DNA of 64,000 nt from Anastrepha obliqua. Lineage: Eukaryota > Arthropoda > Insecta > Diptera > Tephritidae. The notes under the pieces were generated by a model, which worked only from the letters and a program-made list of their open reading frames with translations, ran no database searches and was not told the origin of the DNA. Positions 22,786-34,004 of this stretch are shown piece after piece. Position numbers and translations under genes: made by a program. The stretch's first letter is position 1, and the number at the start of each line of letters is the position of its first letter. The DNA lies in NCBI RefSeq assembly GCF_027943255.1, contig NC_072893.1:88295784-88359783 (forward strand), read 5' to 3'.

Positions 22786-23351
22786 TGTGGGTGTTGTTGT
22801 TTGTTCTAAGCAAACGCTGCTCTGCTTCTTTCTCTAATGATAGCTGGCTTGCTTTCTCTTTCGTCTTTCACGCCGTTAGCACTGGAATGCACACCGTACA
22901 CTTTCTTCTCTTTTTCCGTTAACTTTTAACTTCTAGTAATTTCTTTTCCTTTTTTTTTTTTGTTTTTTTACGAAGCCAATCTTTTTTCTTGTTTGTCAAA
23001 GATTTTGTCCGCTTTAAATATATATATGTACAGTAGTCATATCAATTTGGGCAGTAAAATTGCTCACAAATTATGCACAAATTTGCCGTTTTGCACTCAA
23101 CTGCGCTAAGTTCAAATTATTTTCAACGATCATAAATTTGTTAGAACTATTCTTTCGGATTAGTTATTACACGAAATATTTTTTTTTTTTTTTTTTTTTT
23201 GGTTTAGTTTTTAGTTTTTAAGTTTACAAAAATTTCGCTTTTTGCCACACTTTAGTAATGTCCACTTGAATTATTTGCGGTTCACATCGGTTTGTTGAAA
23301 ATTTTAACCTTTTCTTTTCCCGATTATCACTGGATATGTTTTAAGTAACAT
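22786..23351 (-). other. Leader (5' UTR) of the LTR retrotransposon
   Basis: The region between primer site and gag is non-coding and rich in A/T runs (for example a 25-base T run on the + strand near 23170). The packaging signal would be expected here, but nothing recognisable marks it. Confidence 0.6.
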
Positions 23352-23369
23352 ATCCCATCCTCGTCGCCA
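23352..23369 (-). other. Primer binding site, complementary to tRNA-Ser(GCU) 3' end
   Basis: The + strand reads ATCCCATCCTCGTCGCCA, which is the 3' end of the serine GCU tRNA as I remember it from insects. The final A is also the first base of the LTR. tRNA-Ser priming is the rule in the 17.6/297 group. Confidence 0.75.
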
Positions 23370-23703
23370 GTTAAATTTATTTTTGAAAATAAAATAAATT
23401 GTTGAAGTTTTATTTTTTAGTTTATTATAATTTAATTTATCTTTATTAAAATAGCACAAGTTTGAATTTGTCTTTACTCTTCAAGGTGACTTTGAAGACT
23501 ACTTTTAACATTAAAAACTATACTTATTCAATTTATTTTAACAGTTAGATTTATACTTAAAATGAAGAGAGAAAGAGTTCCCCATTTACTATTACAACAA
23601 TTACAACAATTAAATATATAACTTACATAGCTATAATAATTATTCCAGTTAGATAATGAAGAGAGCGAGAGCGAAAGGGGAAAGTTACTTATAATATATA
23701 ACT
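23369..23703 (-). repeat. 5' LTR
   Basis: It matches 18071-18405 over 335 bp with no difference found by eye. In the element's own direction this LTR would carry the promoter. A CCATTTACTATTACAAC / ATAACTTACATAGC segment is AT-rich; I could not fix a TATA box or start site. Confidence 0.95.
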
Positions 23704-23707
23704 AGCT

Positions 23708-24465
23708 GACACGATAATAAATAGGCACAAACAAAAAATGCGAAATTCGCCGGTGGAGTGACAAAGTCAGGGGTAACACAATAATGCCTATTGAAAATGG
23801 AATAGCGGCGAATTCTTATAGAATTAGGAAATGTAAAAAAGTATACACATGTGTACTCAATACATACCAACATATGTATGTATATGTATGCTACAAGAAA
23901 AAGCAGTAAGCAGCAGAATTTAATAGTTGGATCATATATGGAGAAAGTGATGTCACGCTTGTTGGCAGACCCAGACTGAGACGCTGTTGTTCTTTGTTCT
24001 CTTTTCTTTCTTCCCAGTTTGAATGCAGAAATCAACGAAACTTGAACGTTCATTGGGTACATAAATCAAGGTAACACCAGGTGGGGAAGGAACGGTAAGG
24101 CAATACCAAAAACAATGCTAAGGTGAATACGAGGTGATTGCATTGCAAGCTAAGCAAAAACGACAAAGACAATGACAACGGCGACGGCGAAGTTGATAAG
24201 TCATTGCGAAGTGTGCACGAGTCATGCATCACCGCAACAGAGCACAGACACAAAAAAGAGCTATAATAAAAAAATAAATGTAAATCTTAAGATTTTTGTG
24301 TTGCTACAAATTGAGTTTTATTAGTATTTCCTTAAGCGTTGTGGTTTATTTTTAAACATATAAAAATATATACGTAAATAAAAATAAGCTTATGCGAACG
24401 AGAGTGGCTCAATAAGTCCCCGACAATTGGTATAAATATAAATTACATACATGTCGCGTCATATC
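23708..24465. other. Non-coding stretch
   Basis: No gene is recognised. The - strand ORF at 23685-24062 starts inside the LTR and has no similarity I know. Confidence 0.4.
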
Positions 24466-24469
24466 TATA

Positions 24470-25018
24470 GGGGTTTTTCAGTAAGAGCCCTTCAACTTTT
24501 GAACTTTTTTGAATAAAACACAAACGGTTTGACTTTTTTTAACTAATTTTTTTTTTTATTATGGAGTTTGAACATATACATACATTTAAGTATGAAATTC
24601 GATTTCTTTTGCATGACCACCGCGTGCACGTTTTACGAAGTCCAATCGTTGAACCCAATTTTCGACCACTCTTTTGCATAAATCGGCCGAAATTCCAGCA
24701 ATTTCGCGTTCAATATTGGCTCTGAGCTCACAAATCGTCGCCGGTTTGTTACTGTAGACCAATGACTTCACATAACCCCAAAACAGGACGGCTTGTTAAA
24801 TGGACCGTAAAATGGCCGTAATGCTCTTAAAGTAGCAGCAACAGAACGATTATTTTCATAAAACATTTGCACGATTTGCAATCGTTGCTCAAGTGTGTAG
24901 CGTTCCATGATGAAATGTATACTAATGAAGTTTACAAATGACAAGCGAAAAATAAAAAATATTGCGTCGTTCGCCCTCCCTATCGGAAAAAAGTTGAAGC
25001 GCACCTATTGAATAACCC
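24470..25018 (-). mobile_element. Internally deleted DD41D mariner-like element
   Basis: The ends (GGGGTTTTTCAGTAAGAGC at left, and GGGTTATTCAATAGGTGCGC reading in from the right) are imperfect inverted repeats flanked by TATA. The - strand codes for the first 45 or so residues of a DD41D transposase (MERYTLEQRLQIVQMF). It then jumps, at about 24783, to the last 60 residues (YSNKPATICELRANIEREIA to IEFHT). The deleted middle held all three catalytic Asps. It is close to the longer copy at 59587-60895, and shows MITE formation by internal deletion. Confidence 0.88.
24586..24909 (-). pseudogene. DD41D transposase, deletion-fused
   Basis: The ATG of MERYTLEQRLQIV is at about 24907. A frame break occurs at the deletion junction (GPFNKPS directly followed by the remnant of FLWGYVKS). 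Both flanking pieces are otherwise well preserved against the 59.6 kb copy, so the deletion is probably recent. Confidence 0.8.
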
Positions 25019-25189
25019 TATACTTCAAAAGTGCCGTAATGAAAAAAAAAACAAAATTTGGGGCAAGAATGCCCAAACTCTTTTTTTAAGTTGTGCAAAA
25101 AATTCTTGGCGATATCTATTAACAGTATCTCATTAGATGAAATCTTTACTTTTACTTACGGTACCATTGTTGGTGTACATCAATGATAT

Positions 25190-25800
25190 TGACATCATTT
25201 AACAACCGCGTTGCCCTTTCCAAACTGGATAAAGAAGCAAAGCGAATGCGTCTGGTGGTGACCGATGACAAAACATAGTACCTCCTGTCATCAAACAAAC
25301 AGTCGGCGCACTCGCGTATCATCACCCACGTCACTGTTGACAGTTGTGATATTAAGGTAAAAGACTTTGTTTATTTAGGAGCGAGCATTAACACCGATAA
25401 CAATGCCAGTAGTAAAGAGTTGTAAAGCCCTCTCTCGACGAATAAAACTAACACTCCACAAGGCTCCCTAACGTATGGCGCAGAAGCGTTGGCGATGACA
25501 ATATCCGTGTTTGAGAGAAAGATTTTGCGCAAGATTTTTGGACCTTTGCACGAATATCGCAGACGATGGAACGGTGAGCTGTATGAGATTTACGACGCCA
25601 TAGACATAGCGCAGCGAATAAAGATCCAGCGGCTACGCTGACTGGGTCATGTCGTCTGAATGGATACAAACGCTCCGGCTCTGAAAGTATTGGATGCGGT
25701 GCCAGCTGGTGATGGCAGAGGAAGAGAAAGGACTCCTCGGCGTTGGAAAGACCAAGTATAGAAGAACTTGGCTTCACTTGGTGTGTTCGACTTTTCATGA
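25190..25800 (+). pseudogene. LINE reverse transcriptase C-terminal relic (RTE-like)
   Basis: With frameshifts and stops the + strand reads KLDKEAKRMRLVV.DDKT, then VKDFVYLGASINTDNN. It goes on as YGAEALAMTISVFERKILRKI, NGELYEIYDAIDIAQRIK, a QRLR.LGHVV.MD block, and GRGRERTPRRWKDQV. These are the conserved blocks after the catalytic domain in RTE-type LINEs of insects. The - strand ORF at 25448-25798 is a shadow. Confidence 0.7.
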
Positions 25801-27987
25801 AGTTTGACCATTACTTACCATAATTGCGCTTTTTGCAACTTTAGTAAGACCGAGTGTGGGATATGGTGATAGTCTGGAATCCGTATTATCAAATTCACAT
25901 AGATAATCTAGAAGCTAATAATAGTTTTTATTTTTTGCTTTAGGAGATTTTCGATAGGACTCACGAGCTGAATAATATAAAATAAAAAATAGGCAAGCAG
26001 ACCATTGAAACAATTAGTCTGCTCGAGGAATATTTCTTGATAAGCAGACCTTCAATTTGTGGTAGCAACGCCATTTATTATAATTTTTAGGAATTCATTG
26101 ACTCACTATAGCGCATGAATGTATGCATGTAGATGTGTGTATGCCCAGTTTTGATACTTATTTTATTTTTATTTTAATTTATTATTATTATATATATTTT
26201 TTATTTTGCTGATAACAATGAATAATATGACAAACGCGGCTTCACTCGTGCCCGTGCGACATTTATCACTTGCAATTAAGCAAATGTCAGCGTCACTTTT
26301 ACAACAATCGTGTGACCAGCAGGAAGTAGAATAGCAATCACAACAATAATATTACGACTACAGTAGCAGTAAACATTTTGTAAGAGCAAAGTGCACATAA
26401 ACTTCTAAAAAACACAAGTTTTTCACAGCAACCGCTAAGCTATCGTCTTACAATGTTTTGTTGCACAGTGGTTCTAAATTGATTTATAAATGGGCTAAAT
26501 GTAGCTAAGCAAATCTCGTATGCACGAAAAATAAATAACTGGTGCACTCTGTTGAACGCGCCAAGGAAAGTTTAGGCGTTTATAGCAGCTCCGGTCTTGC
26601 AGGAAAGATTTCTTCTCATATGACTAACGGATTCGGATGCTTGATGGTTTCCTAAAAACCGAAGAGCATACATTCCAGGAACCCAGTAAATACCGCGGTA
26701 ACTTTATTAACTGTAATTACGAGTATCAAGAGGCCTTTGTGGAGGAAAATAAACTACCAAAAATTATAAATCTTCCGATAGGGTATTTTTTCTTGTTTCA
26801 GTTCTTAGATATTATCTTTATTGAGACACAATCTGAGTACTGGAACCATCTTCACTTTAACTCGTTCGTCGCTATTTATGAATATAGTGAGTCCAGTCTT
26901 TCTTTCGCCAAAGCCTAGTCCGTTACACAAATCGTTGGTGGGATTTTCGATTACAAGTTAATGTTGTACGTGATCGATACTAAAACTTAATTTCAGTATT
27001 GACTAGCGCATCTTAAGTAATAGGTCCTAAGTAGTTCGGATGTTGGTTTTTAAGAAGAAACATGGCAAGAACTACCAACGACTGATACGGCAAGTTAACA
27101 ATACAGGTTTTTTACTCCTGATGATCAAATAATTGCATAAATGTAGGAACTTAATATATATATTGGGATTCGCGCATCTAAACAGGGTCACCTAACAGTT
27201 TGTTAATACAAAGTAGTAGGCAAAACGAATTCATTCAAGGTGATGTCACTGAATCAGCTGATTTTGCGATTTTGTGTCTTAAAGCATCAACAAAGGAGCA
27301 GGCCGCTTTAACAATCTTTTGTTTGTTTCTATTATCATAGACATTTTGCTATTAAGAACCACTTTTGAGAAAACAAAATACCTGTAATTTTTGGTAAAGC
27401 AACACAACAAAATGCTCAGTAAGCAGGTGTTCTGCTAAACTTCTATCGAAAGAACCATTCCAGTAGAATTCTGGATGGAAAGCGAATTGCCCGCCGAGGC
27501 AAGCGGATTATGGGGAAAACGCTCGCACTATCCTAAGATCTCTTCACAGATACCCTTAAACGAATAGTACAGTTCCTAGGTGAGAAATTACCGCCTCACC
27601 AAGAAAAAGTGAGTCCAAAAAGGACTGATTTCAATATTTGTATTTACCTACTATGTCTACCACTTTTAGCATATTTTTGCCATTCTTTTACTACAGTGCG
27701 TAGGCAGCAGTCGTCTTCTCTGCCATTAGCTGCACATAAATTCTAATTAGCTTTTCTAGACTGAATTCCTTCAGTATTGTCGCATAGCGCTTTTAAACAT
27801 TAGACTTGCGTACATATTCCCTCCATACACATACATATGTGTATGCATGCATGTCATGTGTATGTATGTATTTATATAAGTTGAATGAATAAATTTCCAT
27901 TAGTCCATAACTCGGCACGCTTGTGTCAAACTAAAAAGTGAGTCATGGGTATTTGTGTATATATGTTTATATGTATGTATGCACTTA
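25801..27987. other. Non-coding stretch
   Basis: The ORF at 26637-26918 (+, 93 codons) matches nothing I know. AT-rich runs occur near 26160-26215 and TATG/CATA tracts near 27825-27880. Confidence 0.4.
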
Positions 27988-27989
27988 TA

Positions 27990-29294
27990 CAGGGTTGGCC
28001 ATATTAAACTGACCCATGTGATTATTAAAAAAATATGGAAAAAGAAACATTTTTTTGTGTTTCATTGTGAAAAACATTTAATTTAGTTCAAGGAGATTCG
28101 TTTACATCACTTTTTGAATATGATATCGCGCAAGTGGTCGCCCTTAGCTCGTATAGCGTAATGTGCCCGTTTTTCGGCGTTTTCCATAGTTTTGGCCAGC
28201 GTCTCGGCCGATATGGCGGCTATTTCCCGTCGGATATTGGCCTTAAGTGCGCCTAGTGTCTTTGGCTTGTTGACGTAAACCTTAGATTTCAAATAGCCCC
28301 AAAGAAAAAAGTCCGGTGGCGTCAAATCCGGCCAGTCAAAATCGCCTCTTTTTGATATCAAACGGCCAGGGAACAAAGTCTTCAATAAGTTGACGGTGGC
28401 TCGTGCTGTGTGTGGTGGTGCGCCATCTTGCTGAAACCAGAAGTGCTCCATACCATTTTCACGAACAATCGGCATCACAAAATCGGTTATCATGGCCCGA
28501 TAACGCTCTTGATTGACGGTCAATGGTTGGTGTTGACCATTTTCAAAGAAGACCGGCCCAATGACCATATCAGCGCAAATGCCACACCAGACTGTAACTT
28601 TTTGGTCGTGGAGAGGTACCTCTTCAATAATTTGAGGGTTTTCAGTGGCGTAGAAACGGCAATTTTGCTTATTTACGGTTCCGTTCAAGGAGAAATGGGC
28701 CTCATCACTCATAATGATTTGATGCCAAAAATCCTCATCAGTTTGGGCCATTCGGACGACAAAATTGGCATATTCCAAGCGACGAGGCTTGTCGGCCGGC
28801 AACAGTTGTTGATTTAGTTGTATTTTGTACGGGAATATCCCCAAATCCAAACGAATGATACGTCGTAGAGTGGTCCGAGGGATGTCCAACTGAGCAGAAC
28901 GACGATTACCTGACGTTCGCGGCGATGACTCGATACTGGCTCGTACGGCCGCGATATTTTCGTTAGATCGTCTTGGCCGCTTTTTATTTGGACGTCGGGT
29001 ATTAGCCACAGTGCCGGAAGACAAAAATCTTTTGTGCATTTGCTTGATTGCGTTCTTTGACGGCGCACTTTTCACTTTATTTTTTTTTCTCCACGCACGT
29101 TGCGTTTTTACAATTGAGAAGGAATTTTGAATGTACAGCTGAACAATTTCAGCGCGTTCTATTGGGGTGTACTGTTTCATGGTATAAATCTCCTTCGACT
29201 GACGCTTCCAACGCGGTATGTCATTAGCTGATCTGAAATTACAGTAAAAAGTTATAGAGTTACTCAATGGGTCAGTTTAATATGGCCAACCCTG
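27990..29294 (-). mobile_element. DD41D ('rosa'-like) Tc1/mariner element, near intact
   Basis: It is 1305 bp with matching terminal inverted repeats for at least 27 bp (outermost CAGGGTTGGCCATATTAAAC) and TA target duplications (27988-27989 and 29295-29296). The single transposase ORF fills the interior on the - strand. Matching termini and an uninterrupted ORF suggest a recent insertion. Confidence 0.93.
28107..29180 (-). CDS. Tc1/mariner transposase with shortened catalytic spacing
   Basis: A 357-residue frame begins at the ATG on 29180 (MKQYTPIERAEIVQLY). An upstream extension to 29267 reads through the terminal repeat from an ATT, so I rejected it. The N-terminal half holds two helix-turn-helix units (QRAWRKKNKVKSAPSKNAI and RTSGNRRSAQLDIPRTTLRR) and a basic RPNKKRPRRS linker between them. 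The catalytic Asps lie in IIMSDEAHF, WFQQDGAPPHTA and DLTPPDFFLWG. The spacing between the second and third is 37, whereas the other copies of this group in the window have 41. The likely cause is an in-frame loss of four residues (the PRSC-like segment before DLTP), so the enzyme may be inactive. Confidence 0.85.
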   Translation of the reverse strand: MKQYTPIERAEIVQLYIQNSFSIVKTQRAWRKKNKVKSAPSKNAIKQMHKRFLSSGTVANTRRPNKKRPRRSNENIAAVRASIESSPRTSGNRRSAQLDIPRTTLRRIIRLDLGIFPYKIQLNQQLLPADKPRRLEYANFVVRMAQTDEDFWHQIIMSDEAHFSLNGTVNKQNCRFYATENPQIIEEVPLHDQKVTVWCGICADMVIGPVFFENGQHQPLTVNQERYRAMITDFVMPIVRENGMEHFWFQQDGAPPHTARATVNLLKTLFPGRLISKRGDFDWPDLTPPDFFLWGYLKSKVYVNKPKTLGALKANIRREIAAISAETLAKTMENAEKRAHYAIRAKGDHLRDIIFKK

Positions 29295-29296
29295 TA

Positions 29297-29988
29297 TATG
29301 TATATAAATATATTTATGCATTTAAATATATCGCACATACATATGTGATGTTGAGATAGTAAGTCAAACTTTAGCGACTATGGACTGCTGGAAGACGGTG
29401 TATTAGTGCATATGCGGTGGTCGCTACTAGCAAAATCAACTGCCTGTTGGTCCATGCGCTGATTCCCATTTCGATAAAAACGAAAAACAAAATAAAACTC
29501 CACATAACTGCATTAAAGTATGCATTCACGCATATTCGTGATAAATAACAAAAAGATTGTAAAAAGTAAATAAAAAAATGAACGTGAAACTGTCAGCTTA
29601 TGAAGCTGACAAGAATGGGCGTGGTGCCATGTAGGTCGGGAGATACACGCATACATATTTTACATGCAAGCATACATATTCACATACTTATTTGCCCAGT
29701 CAAGGGATTAAGTGGGGCTTGCAATGCATACCCTGCAGGGAACACATGAAGAAATGAAGCACATTTTTATTAAACAATTTTTAGCACAAATATTCCAATT
29801 GTAAGTCGATAAAAAAATTACGTTTAGATATGATTTTTTAACTTCAGTGACAGTGCGGAAAAAAATTCTCAAATCGGTTATGCGCGCACCATTTGATAAC
29901 TAGTAGATTTACCTGCAGGTCGTGAACTTACATGCATAGCTATGTACATACATTCATATTAAGCGTGTGCTCGTATGCCATATTTGTG
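29297..29988. other. Non-coding stretch
   Basis: No gene or repeat is recognised. Confidence 0.4.
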
Positions 29989-30440
29989 CTAAAAATCTTT
30001 GGCGCAGGCAATTCCAGCTCGTGCGTGAGATGAACTGAACGTCGTTGGGTTGTGATTTATTTTACACGGATTTCTTTGTTCATATCTTCTTATGCGTGGA
30101 TGCCATATATATATGTTCGAAACGTGATTTAAAATCCTAATACATTTTAAAATCTGTATTTGTTCTTCCAAATCGATTTCATCACCTTCCTTCTGATACA
30201 AGACATTTATGCCAAAAGTTTTCCCAATCTTGCTAACAATTATTGAAGTCGATTTCCGGAATCGTCTTTAAAGCGCGCAGCTGAACTTAGGTAATAGCCA
30301 GAAATCACACTATACTAAATTCGGCGAATAGGGTGGTTTGTGGAATGATATCTAGTGAAGATCCAGCGCGAGTGAGATTTATAAGATTTACGTTTTCTAG
30401 GTACTAAATACCTTTCAAAAAACATGGTTTGGCATGAACC
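29989..30440 (-). pseudogene. Mariner C-terminal relic, degenerate
   Basis: The - strand shows decayed mariner features: a PPYS-like CACCCTATTCGCCGAATT segment near 30320, a RFKDDSG-like stretch, and a C-terminal LGKTFGINVLYQKEGDEIDL that resembles the final 'W.KC...GDYVE' of mariner transposases. Several stops and frame changes interrupt it. It abuts the oppositely oriented relic starting about 30441. Confidence 0.4.
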
Positions 30441-31351
30441 GACTTGGGCGAAATCCCCGACCCCCGACGAAGTGCCAATCAAATGACGGAAGAACTGAAA
30501 ATATCTGACCGCATACTGAATAATGATCTCAAAGTCAAGCCTTACAAGATCCAAAAGGCGCATGATCTCACACCAAACCAGCAACAAGTCAGATTTGAGA
30601 GAGCGAAGGAGTTGCTTCGCTTGGCTGAAAGCGGTCAATTTCCGAACATTGTGTTTTCTGACGAGAAAATTTTTCAAATTGAGCAATTCGTAAACTCCGA
30701 AAACGATAGGCTTTATTTGACGGACTGTATGCACGAGAATTTGAGTCATTGATTGGCCACCAGGAGGCTGCATCCGCCACAGGTAATAGTTTGGGCCGTT
30801 GTAACCGCAGATGGGCGCTCTCCAATCGTTTTCATCGAGCCTGGTGTCAAGGTAAATGCGAAAGTATTCTGGAGGTTGCTTTGAAGCCGTGGGCAGACAA
30901 ACATTTCAGTGGCAGACCATGGACGTCTAAACAGAACTCGGCACCGTCTCACAAAGCTCGAGTGAACCAAGAATGGCTAAAAAACAACGTTTCAAACTTC
31001 ATAGCGTCCTCTCAAATTCCCCAGATGCGAATCCAATGGATTATTCTCTTTGGGCCATTTTGGAAAGCAAAGTTCAAACTAAAAGATTCACCAGTATTGA
31101 GGCGCTGAAAAAAGCCATTGTCCGCGAGTGGCCCAAAATACCTGCAAATCACATTCGGGCAGCTTGCGATTCGTTTCTGGAACATCTCAAGGCCATAGTC
31201 AAGGCAAAAGGTAGTCATATCGAGTAAAAATAAATTTATTCTTAATTTTGTATTATTTTCACACATTTTTTACTTTGAATTGAATAAAAGTAATTTTCCA
31301 AACTAAATTTATGGCCTTTTTAATTAGTTACACTTCGAGTGTCGGACCCTG
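30441..31351 (+). pseudogene. DD37D-type transposon relic, 5'-truncated
   Basis: The first catalytic Asp is in NIVFSDEKIFQIE. A frameshift follows SENDRLYL, then QVIVWAVVTADGR and WRLLEVALKPWADKHF. The second catalytic Asp is lost: SKQNSAPSHKARV stands where QQDSAPSH is expected (Asp to Asn). The third is in SPDANPMDYSLWAILESKV. The protein ends KAKGSHIE at 31227. The right terminus, CGAGTGTCGGACCCTG, is followed by TA at 31352; no left terminus is found. The expected D2-D3 spacing is 37. Inactive. Confidence 0.8.
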
Positions 31352-31353
31352 TA

Positions 31354-31607
31354 AGAAGTTGATCAACTCCCTTCGATTTTTGGTGGCAAATTACCATCTT
31401 GAGCCACTGTGTTGCAATGGTTTTCAGAATCAATCATAATAGCACTTTGCTACAAAAAAAAAAAATCCCGTGAAAGTTGTTCGAACAAAAAACTCGAAAA
31501 AGTGCTCCAAAAATGTTTCAAACGCTTCCAAAACTGTATTGATCTTCATGGATAATATTTTGAAAAAACAATAAATTCGTTTTCAATTTTTTTTTTCTTG
31601 TTCACTC
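31354..31607. other. Non-coding stretch
   Basis: AT-rich, nothing recognised. Confidence 0.3.
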
Positions 31608-31745
31608 CTCTCGGGAGCAAAGAGCCTCGTCAAGACTCTTCCATCGTACACGGTTCTGTGCTGTGGTTTTTGCACCGTCCCAAGTGTTTTTTGGTCGACC
31701 GCATTCTCTGCTCCCTTGCGGGTTCCAGTCCAGTGTAATATAAAT
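31608..31745 (-). pseudogene. LINE ORF2 C-terminal tip relic
   Basis: The - strand reads TWDGAKTTAQNRVRWK (with changes), then a LFAPERSEQ end. It matches, in opposite orientation, the segment at 41640-41745. Such a 'W...K..A.NR.RW......LC....' ending is common at the C-terminus of insect LINE ORF2 proteins. Confidence 0.45.
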
Positions 31746-31967
31746 CATTGGTTTAAAGTAGGGTGTTTGTTTGCTTTTGCTATGTGATAATCAGAAGTTG
31801 CTAAATTTGAACTTTTTATTTTATTTTAATTTTTTGTTGCAAATAACAATTTATTTTTAAACCTTTTCTTGACTTAATTGTTCGCAGTAATTAAGTTCAA
31901 ATAAGCAGATAAAAACATGCCATATCGTCTTCATTAACCTTTTATTCCAGGAGACGTTCTTGGGCGC
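31746..31967. other. Non-coding stretch
   Basis: Nothing recognised. Confidence 0.3.
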
Positions 31968-32284
31968 ATATATCGTATATATATAATTGGTGCGTACACA
32001 CTTTTTGGGTGTTTGGCCGAGCTCCTCCTCCTATTTGTGGTATGCGTCTTGATGTTGTTGCACAAATGGAGGGACTTACAGTTTCAAGCCGATTCCGAAC
32101 GGCAGATATTTTTATAAGGAGCTTTTTAATGGCAGAAATACGGAGGTTTGCCATTGCCTGCCGAGGGGCGACTGCTATTAGAAATATGTTTTCCTTAATT
32201 TTGGTGTTTCACCGAGATTCGAACCTACGTTCTCTCTGAATTCCGAATGGTAATCACGCACCAACCCATTCGGCTACGGCGGCC
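31968..32284 (-). repeat. tRNA-derived SINE, near full length
   Basis: The copy is inverted: TA-rich tail at the left and tRNA-like head at the right (box B read as CGAGATTCGAACC, box A as CCAACCCATTCGGCTA). The body is well preserved. The 76-codon ORF across it is an accident of the repeat sequence. Confidence 0.87.
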
Positions 32285-33353
32285 GCATACTTTTGCGAAA
32301 TAGTGTGTTGTCACGTGCCGTATTGGGTACGTGGGTATTGGTATGCACAGCGGAACAGAAATCAAATTTAAACACTAATGGTATTAAATTATCTTATCGA
32401 TAATGCCAAAATCATATATATTATACAATTTATTATATCAATTCGTTTTTCTTCTACTTCTCTTTCACAATTTCTGTTGGGGTAAATGTGTAAAGTAGTA
32501 CAGCTATTCACTAATTACTTCACGAGAGTGTTGGACCAGATAAGCGCAAGTATTAGGGGCGAAAACTACTACTAGTGGGCTAATAAGTGGATTAATGTTG
32601 AGTCCACATACTAAAAATTTCGCTTCCGTAGGAGAAATACTCTCGACTATGGTCCGTTCAATCAAAGGAATGGACATTAATTTAGCAGTAATTGGAATTC
32701 CAATTGGCGAAAAACATCAACTTTTCAACAACACTTGAAACAAATGAGAAATTTTATGCGCACAAATAATCAATTGACTATGAGATATTTTACTAAACTG
32801 TTGCCATACCGTACTGATCAATTTTAAAAGACCAGTGTGTTAGATTTGTGTTGACCCGTCGTCTCTCACTGAGTTTATTATTCGTGAGCATTTGTCTAAG
32901 ACTCCACTTCTCATCCGGCTTATGAATCGAAAAGTTGTCGTGGTGTATGCTTTCTTACGTTAATCTACTTGCTGTTCCCTATTACTTACCTGGTAGTGGA
33001 ATAACAGCAAAAGCTTTATCTCTGTAGCATCAATCTCATATAATTACATTTGCAGTGCTAAATAAATAAACTCAAGTGTACCCAAAAACAAAAACTATAA
33101 AAACTTAATAAACACTTTTACAACCTAACTCGGCAAGTATCTTTTGATGTTGATACATAACGTCTTTCAACATTGTTGCTGTTTCTTCATGCTACCTAGT
33201 AGTTTATCACTAAATGAAACTGATTTCTCTTGAAACCAAATAGTTTTGTCTTCAAAGTTTTATATAAATTTTAGCCGTTTCGGACCGGTGAACTGAAAAC
33301 GTAGCCAGCCGATTGAGCTCAAACTCACCGGATAAGGTTGTTTTAAGCAAAAT
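32285..33353. other. Non-coding stretch
   Basis: No gene recognised; no repeat ends found. Confidence 0.35.
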
Positions 33354-33990
33354 AGAAGAAGAGCACTGGACAGTCGGTTCTACGTTACCGGAACGACCCG
33401 GAATTATATCCTGCTGTCACTCTGGATATGTATGGGAAATGTTTATGCTGCTAAAATAACAACAACAAAAACTTGCTGAGTTTGGAATATTTATTTTTTA
33501 TTAAATAAAATTGTTTTGTAAAAATATGGTTCATACTGCTACAAAAAACATATAACACAAGGCTTCCAAATTCGTATAAAATTAAAAAAAAAAATTAACA
33601 AAATCTAAAGAAAATTCGACAAAATTTTATCAACATTTTAAAATTTTTAGTGAGTATTTTTGAAAAATTTTGGGTATGCAGTTTCGTAGCCTGTTCAATT
33701 TTGGGGTATTATTTTGCCCGTTTGTAGTGGCTCAAAATTCGCGTTGATTTTTGATAAGTTGATAAGACGACGCTCCGGATTTTCTTCCACGTAACGAATG
33801 CCTGAAATTTTTTGTCTGTGGAAAAAATGCGCCAGACTTCCCGCCAAAAAAAAAACAATATAAATCTACAAGATTTTTGAGTCACTTTAAACGTGCACTC
33901 TTTTATATAAAAATTTAATGACTTCAAAACTGCCCACTCATTATTCCAAAAATTCCGACTAAAAAGTTGGAAATTTTGATGAATTTGAAA
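33354..33990. repeat. Dispersed repeat fragments
   Basis: 33362-33430 is the inverted counterpart of the segment at 8605-8690 (CAGTCGGTTCTACGTTACCG). 33480-33990 resembles the A/T-rich family of 8740-8945 and 51382-51884, with shared TGGGTATGCAGTTT and AAAATTCGCGTTGATTTTT stretches. There is no coding potential. Confidence 0.45.
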
Positions 33991-34004
33991 CATACACTTG
34001 TATG

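Larger units (their letters stand above)
18067..23707 (-). mobile_element. Gypsy-group LTR retrotransposon (17.6/297-like), young insertion
   Basis: A complete - strand element of 5633 bp (18071-23703) with two 335-bp LTRs that I could not tell apart by eye. It is flanked by a 4-bp target duplication AGCT (18067-18070 and 23704-23707). The LTRs start AGTTA and end TAACT. Order in the sense direction: LTR, primer site, gag, pol (protease, RT, RNase H, integrase), polypurine tract, LTR. There is no env ORF in the 340 bp between the integrase end and the LTR. LTRs that match along their full length imply recent insertion. A frameshift in integrase makes this copy defective as sequenced. Confidence 0.95.

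Noticed and set aside
23352..23369. tRNA-Ser gene fragment
   Set aside because: The 18 bp abut the LTR in the position of a primer binding site; there is no tRNA body.
25448..25798. 116-codon - strand ORF
   Set aside because: Antisense shadow of the LINE reverse transcriptase relic.
28410..28817. 135-codon + strand ORF
   Set aside because: Antisense shadow of the DD41D transposase.
32009..32239. A 60-76 codon ORF with a similar sequence in several SINE copies (also on the opposite strand at 52463-52657)
   Set aside because: It follows the antisense reading of the repeat, starts at varying codons and is broken in other copies. The conservation is that of the SINE, not of a protein.
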